Shown: in pieces, positions 56,185-64,000 of the stretch
Layout of the letters: the number at the start of each line of letters is the position of its first letter
How positions within the stretch are numbered: the stretch's first letter is position 1
DNA from: Argentina anserina
Taxonomy: Eukaryota; Streptophyta; Magnoliopsida; Rosales; Rosaceae
Assembly (NCBI RefSeq): GCF_933775445.1
Contig: NC_065874.1
Span: 29,334,501 to 29,398,500 of the forward strand
Length of the DNA stretch: 64,000 nt
Direction of reading: 5' to 3'
Notes under the pieces: model-generated
The model's input: the letters and a program-made list of their open reading frames with translations, nothing else
What the model was told of the DNA's origin: nothing
Databases searched by the model: none
Translations under genes and position numbers: made by a program

Positions 56185-56649
56185 TAGGGGTGGGAGTTGG
56201 TACCGAAAAAATGGTACTGAAACCGACCGTTTCGTACCGAATACCGACAGGTCGGGACGAATCGGTAAAATGTCTTCGTCCCGTACCGAATCTAATACCG
56301 AAATTTTATAAACGGTACGGTTCGGTATATGTATAATTCGTACCGAATATATAAAATATATTAAATATATGTATTTTCAATATTGTTTTTAGTTTTTTAG
56401 GTCTACATTGTACTTTTAAAGACTTAGAATGTTAATTTACAGTAACTAATAGTTATAAATAGATAGAAATAGATGCAAAAGTGTACAATTTTACCGAACT
56501 GAACCCATCCCAAATCAATATGTACGAATTCGGTTCGGTATTAAGTTTCAAATATACGATACTGAACCGAAACAGAAACCGAATAAATTATCGGTATCGG
56601 TATCGGTATCGGCCGAATCCCGAACCGAACCGTACCGGTCACAGCCCTA
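56185..56649. mobile_element. hAT-type MITE, relative of the element at 7459
   Basis: It starts TAGGGGTGGGAG and ends ACAGCCCTA. The flanks GTTTGTCA (56177-56184) and ATTTATCA (56650-56657) agree at 6 of 8 positions, an aged duplication. The interior is rich in CGGTACGG/ACCGAACC motifs and includes (CGGTAT)n near 56592. No coding frame. Confidence 0.78.
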
Positions 56650-56889
56650 ATTTATCAGACCAATATTTGAGACAACTCCATTTCCTTTACAATCGTTAAT
56701 CTGGTGACACTTGGTTAGTTGGTTTCATTATGCTGCAATGGCTGCATGAAGCTAGAAGCTATTTGAACTTGCCAATGGCTTGCCGTATGCTAGGCCCAAA
56801 ACTCATTATAGTTACTTTAAATCAGTTGATGGGGCCTTGCAATGTTCAGGCCTAAAAGTCCGTTTTCCCAAAAAAGGTTGCTCATCATC

Positions 56890-57485
56890 CTGCAATAATC
56901 CTATCCTCCAGTACATGTGATATTCTTCTTGAAGAGGACCTATAGGGTTAATTTTGCATGTTGCAAAACTGTTCGGCACTCCAAGCTGCTGAAAAATCCT
57001 TCTACGATCTCCTCAATCCAAAGTATCGTCCTTCATTTTCTGCGTACTCAGATGATGATTCCACAGAGTTGTCATAGTAGTACTATAGGCTCTATTACTC
57101 CTATTCCTAAGACATATCATTTTTATGCCCTATCTTCCTTTGCAGTGTCTACATCACATACCGCTTTCGTTCCATGCTCACTTACTCAGATAAAATGCCA
57201 TCACTGCCATGGGATTCAAGGATTAAGGGAAGTAATCAGAAATGGGTGTATGAGCCAGAGAATGACAGCTACAGCTCAACAAATGGACCAAAGGGAAAGA
57301 AAAGTCATCAAAGGGAGGATGGTAATAATCCATACAATGGGGGAAGCAACAAGCGTCCGTAAGCCTCAAGAAATGTTTGGAAAGGTGTTTCTCTGTCAGG
57401 GAGAGAATCATGTGTCCGAGTCTTGTTCTCCTTGTGAATTTAGGAAAATTGAGGGAAGTGGGAAGTGTTTGAGCCAAAAATATAC
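56890..57485 (+). pseudogene. psi-B2 GRAS pseudogene, N-terminal part
   Basis: The plus strand carries NPILQY-like and DILLEEDL (near 56920), a damaged QALQAAEKSFYDLLNPKY region, then WVYEPENDSYSSTNGPKGKK (57240-57300), matching the intact linker, and QEMFGKVFLCQGENH near 57365. TAG near 56942 and several frameshifts break it. GTTGTCAT at 57068-57075 is the empty site of the hAT element at 28212. GRAS homology stops near 57480 at an insertion. Confidence 0.85.
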
Positions 57486-58755
57486 ATTTTAAGTTGATAC
57501 GTGTTCTGAGCCAAGTCTTGTGGCCCGACGCGGTTGAGATTAAGTATCTCGGAATATATACAATTTAAGGGTTACACCAAACTTACTTGGCGAGCAAGTA
57601 ATTTACAAGACGAATCCGGCTATACATTGAATTATTATTGATTACTAGATATATGATAATTAATGCCTAAATGAGTTAATGGTATATTATTTGCCTACAA
57701 AGATCGAGCAAAGAGGAAGATTTTGTGTCAAAGAAGGAGATGTTGGTGTGCCTCACGAATGAGTTGGTGCAATTAAAGCTCAAAAAAGAGACGTGGTACA
57801 ATTTCAGCAAGGATGCAATTACCTTAATTGATCGGACATACGTGCTGCATGCAAGGATATCAAAGTGAAAGTGTTTTGGTAAGTTAAGGATTACACCTTA
57901 ATGGTATTACAGTTGTACAAGGAGAGCTACGTCCAAAAAGATACCATGCGTCCATGCATGATATATGACTTTGTCAAGAAGATATGTGCTTTCAATATAT
58001 ACATTCCTTAATCAAAGGATTGTATTCATGACATAGACAATTGTGATAATCATTCAACGAACAGAGATATTCTTAAAATACGATCCATTCCTAAAAGGTT
58101 GCTACGACAGAAAGGCAGTTAAATCTCTATTGCCTACAGACGTATTATTAAGCCAATATTTGTGGCTTAATATCTTTCGCTCTTAAAAGGTTATTATTTA
58201 GTATGTCATAGGTAATTGTAATCGTATCAAAATATATTCAAAGGTTTTTGATATACTTAACTAATATCTGCGATTAAATATAATATCTCGTCAATGAGTC
58301 ATACAAGGAAGTAAATCTCATCAAGGAGCAAGCAAACATATATAAATAGTGACTCTGACGAGGAAGAAAAACAACTCTCAACATACAAAATAACACATCT
58401 GCTAAACAAAAAACTCATCGGGCACCAAACTTTCAAAGTCTTCCTAGAAGCAACAACATCCAAACCGCTAAAGACCTCACGTCTTTAGCAACCTGCATCT
58501 ACCTATTTTAAAGTTTTGTTTACTCGCATCTCAGCGGTTAAGTTTGGCAACTTGCGAAGAGAGAAAGAAGGTTTGGGTAGATCAATCGACCTACACGTCG
58601 GACCAAGCGAAGGGAGTTCTTAACCTTCGTCACAATCATCAGATTCAAAAGTCAAGACAACGCATCACACTCACCAACATCATCGTACGCAAGTACTGAC
58701 CCGCCTACGCATCAGCCACCATTGAGAACGTTCAACTACTCTACTCACAAAAACT
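57486..58755. mobile_element. Unidentified insertion, LTR-like, splitting psi-B2
   Basis: About 1.25 kb with no GRAS homology separates the linker from LHRI of psi-B2. The right part has a TATA-like CATATATAAATAGTG near 58336, followed by a leader-like sequence with CTCAACATAC and CACACTCACC, as in an LTR promoter. GTTGATACGTGTTCT near 57494 and its rough complement GAGAACGTTCAAC near 58725 may be the two ends. No target duplication was found, so the boundaries are approximate. Confidence 0.5.
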
Positions 58756-59472
58756 AGAGAGCACGAACAGGAAGTTGGGCAAAAAGAGACAACCAAGAGG
58801 ATCAAAGAAACACAACAGCAAAGTAGTGGATGTATGCTAAATCAATGTGCACAAGCCTTCGCAAGTTATGACCAGCACGCTGCGAATGAAATACTTGCCC
58901 CCAAGGTGATGCAACCCAAAGATTAGAAAAATAAAGGCACGCTTGGCTGGTGCAATGACTCTATCATATTCACCTGTAGCAAGTACGCAGAAATCAGATG
59001 GTGCCATGACTCTATCATAACTTAATCTATACCTTTTCATTCATGGGATCATCAATGGGCATACAGTCCACCCTTCTTTGTGACACGGTTCAAAGAGGCA
59101 CTCTTCCATTTGGTGCACTATTTAATATGTTTGAGGCCATTGTTCCTGGTGGAGATCAATGGAGGCAGATGTTCGAAAGAGAACTATATGGGAGGGACAT
59201 AGTGTTGTAGCATGCGAGCCTGCGAGGGACTGGAAAGAGTTGAAAAGGCCAGATCGAGACATACAAGCAATGGAATGGTAGGAGTATCAGGGCTGGGTTC
59301 AAGCGGGGTGAAGCAGGTGCCATTAGAGTGATTAGACCAGGATTGCTTGATGAAAGTGAACAGTATGTCGAAGTTGGCAGGTTATCACAAGGACTTCAGA
59401 ATAGATAAAGATGGGGAGTGGATGCTGCAGGGGTGGAAACGAAGAATCATTATTGCTCTATTTAGATTTTAG
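58756..59472 (+). pseudogene. psi-B2 GRAS pseudogene, GRAS domain remnant
   Basis: The plus strand carries a lysine-rich lead-in, LNQCAQAFASYDQHAANEIL (LHRI), DATQRL, then jumps past the VHIID block to LFIHGIINGHT, ACEGLERVE-like, RVRAGFKQVPL-like pieces and WMLQGWKRRIIIALFRF with TAG at 59470-59472. The whole VHIID region is deleted and there are many frameshifts, so this is the most degraded copy with a recognisable end. Confidence 0.87.
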
Positions 59473-62400
59473 AGCAGTAGAGAACTATCACGGGCCTCTT
59501 TGTGTTTTGTTTATTCGAAGGGTATAGGAGTTCATTAATGGAGGGATCGATGGGCCTCTGGGGATCCATAGTTTTGGGCTATAATTTGTGGCTTGGAAGG
59601 TTGGAGAATAGAATATGTGGAGTGAAAATGTACACAAACCGCGGTCTCGCTGTCTAAACTTGTCGAAATTATACTCTCTAATGTCGGTTTTATTGCTTCC
59701 TAGTCTTGTTGTGCCCACCTTTTTGAACTTTAATTTTTTTTTGGCGGTTGTTTTTGGTTGTTTTTCAATTCGTATTTTGTTCGAATAAGCTATTTGTGTT
59801 CATGTCTAGGTTGTTTAGTAAGCGCTTTCGTGTGGGTTTGTTTCTTCTTTGGTCTGTACTAACGTTGGTACCCACTGGCTCACAAAATAATTGTGCAGTT
59901 ATCACGGTATCACCCCATCTCAAATCTATCTAAACCCAGAATTTTAAATCTGAATCCTCTCAATTTAGTTATGTTATTGGCACTCAAAAACAAAAAAGCA
60001 AATCAATATTGACACTAAAGTAGCGCGCAGCTAATAGAAATAAAAGTCACTGTGTGCAACTGCAACACAAGAAACTAGTCAAAGCAGAGGAAGAAAGAAT
60101 CCCTACTCCCAAGTTTTATTTGGCAAAGAAAATCAAGATATCATATTCTCTAGGTAACACTGACGACGAAAGTTGAGAATCTCGAGCGGAGACCATGCAC
60201 ATACATGTGAACATATCCAAATGTAAAACAGTCAAATGATATGAATCTGGTCAATCTTAACAAAACTCTTTATGATAAACTACTTGTGACAAACTATATG
60301 GAATAGAAGTCTGACTTGATTATTATCGTTTAAAAGCAGTTAAAGGTAGCCGCCCGGAGCACCAACAATGCAATCATTTCAGGGTTTGTTGTTGTTTAAA
60401 GCACAAAGATGCATGATAGAGTACTTGACGTATTGATTGATTAATGCTTCATATGTTCATGCAGACATGCATGCAAATGAGCATGGATGCAAACTCCTCA
60501 CACTATAGAAGTATAGATTGTGGGGAAAAGCCGAAGAGGTCGATCGAATTCACTGAGAGCTTCCTCGAACTAAAGCACAAATGCTATTATGTAGTTTATG
60601 TTATCCATGAAAGAATGCTATTATGATTAGTTTATGGGAAAAGGATTACGTGCACCTTGGAGTGCAGTCACCAACGCACGTGTGGCACACATGCCTTTAA
60701 AATAATGCATAATAGCCAATTAGATTGATTCAACCTCTTTTAATTTCATGTTGCACTTATGCCGAGACTGACGCTGTTATACTAACGGAAACTTAAGTCA
60801 ACACAGTAGAAAATAAGGATGGGTAAATATTCTGATATTAAGTCTGTTTAATTACATCAAGGTTAATTTGAATTTGGAATTTCAGACACAGTCGCACAGA
60901 GGTTCTCCGATTATGAGCCGCCACATAAAGAAGATTATTCTTTACAGGGAGGTTTCTCATAAAGTTCCTTTTGGCCATGCTTACGGTGGCTCACTGTGTA
61001 ATTGCTTCGGACAACAACTTCTGGATTGGACAAACCTGATCAGTTGCGTCAGAGCTAACAACCCAGATCGCTCAACCCATCGATCCCACTTTATCAGTCA
61101 GGGGTTTTGGAGAATGGGTGTGATGGTGAGTTTGGGCAGGAGTACTCATGGTGGTGGGATGGAAGTTACACTCCGGTCGTAGTGGTCGTGGGATATGGTC
61201 AGATGGGGAGACCTCTTCTAAAATTCTTCCTGCGGATGTTTCTTGATATATATAATAAGTAATTTTTAAGTAATTTATTAAACTCAATTTTTATAAATTC
61301 TTGATATATATAATAACGTTAAGGGATTTAGATTGTACTCATTCCAATTACCAGACTCATAGAGCCCGATATTGTTATTTATTGTCACTACCTCCCCGTG
61401 TCAGGATTGGGTAATTTGCGCGCTTGCATTTATTTCAAATGCCAAACCTCGAAAACTCAATTTTATGACATATATCAATAAAATGTTTCTTCCTGCGGAT
61501 GTGTCATTCATAATTTATTAAGTAATTTTTTTCATTAAAATTTATATAATATATACTAACGCACAATATTATATACTACATGGTAGCATAAATGTGTATT
61601 CACACTCTTATATTGTATATGTATTATAACGTTGTATGTTTAGATAATAATATTGACGCAACCTTTTTGAAAGAAAACAATATTATCCTAGAAAGTATTT
61701 AATGAAAAGTGAAAACTAGTCATTCAAATTACACATATGATCGATGAAGATGAAAAAAGTTATTGAGGTTGTGAGATGAAATGAATAAACCATGTAGAGA
61801 AAACTAATAACCATGTTTCTATACGACCACATTGAGCCACCTCAAAGCGTTAAATCAAATGAGATCGAAGTAAATAAGAATAAGCAAATATCAAGACCAG
61901 ATTATTTTTAGTGTTTTGTTTTTTGAACAACGACACAAAGTCTATATAAGAGAGAAAATCCTTAAATGGTACACGACACTACTAGCGAAAATGTGTTTGG
62001 AGATGATTTTACTCTCATTTTTAATGGCAAATCAAATTGAGGTATTGTAATGGCTGATAGAGCATTAATTCAGGTATCATTTGGGTGTTTTTAAAAGTTT
62101 AGGTACCAAAATGTGCACTGAGGCATAATTCAGGTAGTATTTGAAGATTTTTCCCTTTATATAAATAAAAAAACCACTAACACATTTCATTCTAGCAAAC
62201 TATGTAAAAAAATTAAAATCTTATTGCAAAATTGTATCTATAGAACTACTAACAAAAGAAAATCATTTGGATTTAAAACAAAACAAAGAACAATCCAAAC
62301 TATATTATTACATCCTCAAATCATTATCACATCCTGCTAGTTTTTGGTTCTTAGTCGTGTTTCAAATTTGAGTTTGGGGGCGGATAAAATGATTTTTAGT

Positions 62401-63850
62401 GAAATGGTAATTATTCTGGTTTTTACGTTCTTTTTGAAGACTTCAATGGATTGAAGTCAATTAAACTAACTGACAGAGACTTATTACTTAACAGGCACAT
62501 GACGTGCACATGGCCGGTGCCCGCACTCCAGCAGAGTACTGAATCCACCGTTATAAAATGTAATTTTTGTTGATGTTATGAATATTTATCAGTTTATTAC
62601 GCTTTTGTGATATGTTTGTTTTGTGTTAGGGAATTTTTTTTAATAATGGATATATGAATCAATTTTGACTATTGTGAGCAATGTATTTAAATGACATATG
62701 TCAATTCCTAATGTTTAGACATTCAAACCGAAAACATATTAAATCAAGATCAAAAACGGCATCCTACTTTTTCATTTCATTGACAAAACACTTTTAGTCA
62801 ATTAATGTCGAAATGATTATAATGTATGACAATCAGATCAGATAATTAACTAAATATTTTTGTTTTCACTTTGACTAGTTCTTTGCTTGAAACATCTTTT
62901 CAAATAGACCGGAAGCCTCCTCGAACTAGTAGATATCTATAAAGTTAGCAGACAATACCAATGATATCAAATTAGAGTAATATATCAACAATTAAGTAAA
63001 TTAATCTCCCCGTCCGTTTTCCACTTCACAGTTCACATACAGATGCATCTGCAGATCTGCTGCTTCATATTGTGGATTTGATGACAAGTCCAAGAAGATT
63101 CTCGTTGTTTACTGTTTAGTTTAAGCGTCATGATACTCCATTGTTGCGGCATTAGTAATAAACTAGCTAGGCCAATAAACAATGGCTGCCCTTGATTTCT
63201 CCAATCAAAGGTAATCTTTTTCTTTTTCGTGATGAGTGAGGACATGCAATGAATTAAAAGGGTTTTGATTATTGAAAGCAAAAGTATCTCGGAATAATGT
63301 AGCATTGTTATCTTAATTACCAATAGCAATCACCTTTCTAATGACCCACTAATCTAATTATTGTATATATAATTACTCATTACCCGTTTAGCGCACTCGA
63401 TTACCCGTTAAGCGTACTCAATAGAGGGTAGGTTTGATGAGATCAGGCTCATCCAAACAGATGATAGTGTTCTTATTAGCGAGAAATCTTCTATCAATAA
63501 CCCTAAAGTCCTAAAAATATTTTGATCTTGTGTTTATGTCTGAAACAACGTTGTATTCATTTTTTATGCTCAAGAAATGTATCGCTATAAAAAAATAAAA
63601 ATGATAAAAAAAAGTTTAAGGACATCTTTGGATCCTTCAAAAAATTCGATCAGCAGAAAATAAGCAAATTATATTAGTCAGATTAGGTTTCTAATTAAGC
63701 TTGCAGCTTAACATTAATTATATATGCTAGTTTCACATTATTTATATGATCGTGACCTGCTATTATATTGGTACCACTCAAATGTCTATTTTATTTGGGA
63801 AAGAGAGCATCAACTAACTTGATCCCAAGTGCGATGGCATATGCATTATT
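59473..63850. other. Anonymous AT-rich region, no convincing gene
   Basis: About 4.4 kb. Open frames are short and show no recognisable domains. TTCTTCCTGCGGATGT occurs at 61217 and again near 61486, within two diverged repeats of about 100 bp that also share TAAGTAATTT. 62035-62160 resembles common plant repeat sequence (AATTCAGGTA twice). Apart from the tentative element at 60636-62546, nothing else is supported. Confidence 0.6.
60636..62546. mobile_element. Tentative DNA transposon with diverged inverted ends
   Basis: The left GGATTACGTGCACCTTGGAG (60643) and the complement of the right end, GGATTCAGTACTCTGCTGGA, align over about 55 bp with shared TGGAGTGC, CACC and TGCCT-TTAA blocks. This layout resembles long-TIR MULEs. 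No target duplication and no transposase were found, so the call is weak. Confidence 0.3.
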
Positions 63851-63860
63851 CATCCCACCA

Positions 63861-63870
63861 TATATATAAA
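63861..63870 (+). promoter_or_regulatory. TATA box near right edge
   Basis: TATATATAAA, preceded by CATCCCACCA, lies 90 bp before an ATG at 63951. The sequence between (CCATTTCC, CAACAGAATCAACAACATG) looks like a plant leader with an A- and C-rich context before the start codon. Confidence 0.5.
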
Positions 63871-63950
63871 AGGGACCATTTCCATTTCCCCGAAGGTGCG
63901 ACTAATTCAAGCTTGTGGGGCAAGTTTCCCTGTTCAACAGAATCAACAAC

Positions 63951-64000
63951 ATGCAATCATGCATCAATCTGTTTGTCCTCCCCCAGCTTAGATTCTATTT
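63951..64000 (+). CDS. Possible start of a gene cut by the window edge
   Basis: ATG at 63951 opens MQSCINLFVLPQLRFY and is still open at the window end. It is downstream of a good TATA box and in a favourable context (CAACAACATG). The hydrophobic start could be a signal peptide, but only 16 residues are visible, so no family can be suggested. Confidence 0.3.
   Translation, partial: MQSCINLFVLPQLRFY

Noticed and set aside
60868..61182. 104-codon plus-strand frame
   Set aside because: No recognisable domain, no splice or promoter context and poor codon regularity; left as anonymous sequence.

Overview
The window is plant nuclear DNA, almost certainly from an angiosperm and probably a eudicot. 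It is AT-rich and holds GRAS transcription factor genes of the LISCL (SCL9/SCL14/SCL33-like) subfamily. It also holds Ty1/copia, Athila-type Ty3/gypsy, hAT, MULE and PIF/Harbinger elements with plant-type ends. No family-level identification is claimed. There is no bacterial, viral or organellar signature. Only two genes are intact: tandem, same-strand GRAS genes at 39122-41167 and 42083-44179, each with an uninterrupted coding frame.

Around them lie two copies of one segment, block A (about 8.0-29.0 kb) and block B (about 44.5-59.5 kb). Each block holds a head-to-head pair of GRAS pseudogenes. One reads on the minus strand (psi-A1, 8472 to about 27330; psi-B1, 44990 to about 53220). The other reads on the plus strand (psi-A2, about 28031-28997; psi-B2, about 56890-59472). 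After the blocks diverged, different transposons landed in each. Aligning A with B therefore gives the empty site for most insertions and fixes their boundaries to the base.

Layout: 1-4785 is a possible last exon of an unknown gene, a hAT remnant, and a dead copia element split by a 2.2-kb gypsy-like LTR. 5091-6942 is a solo Athila-type LTR. 7459-8017 is a hAT MITE at the left edge of block A. 8759-13092 is a copia with unusual TA...TA ends inside psi-A1. 14061-14443 is a hAT MITE. 14872-27199 is a long, decayed Athila-like element on the minus strand with tRNA-Asp primer site, gag, protease, RT, RNase H and integrase remnants. 28212-28851 is a hAT element inside psi-A2. 29126-29930 is a hAT and 30476-31189 a MULE MITE with a perfect 9-bp duplication. 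32166-38631 is a copia with nearly identical 184-bp LTRs but a wrecked interior. 39122-44179 holds the intact GRAS pair. 44990-53220 is psi-B1, split by an internally deleted Athila derivative (45936-52223). 53281-53682 is a foldback MITE. 53918-55837 is a PIF/Harbinger-like element carrying a piece of an mTERF gene. 56185-56649 is a hAT MITE. 56890-59472 is psi-B2, split by an unidentified insertion. 59473-64000 is mostly anonymous AT-rich sequence, with a possible gene start at the right edge.

No new pathway or defence system was found. The most interesting material is the GRAS cluster with its reciprocal nested insertions, the mTERF capture, and the young-looking LTR elements that lack coding capacity. 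psi-B1 is tail-to-tail with an intact paralogue about 0.8 kb away, an arrangement that could yield regulatory antisense or hairpin RNA; that last point is inference.
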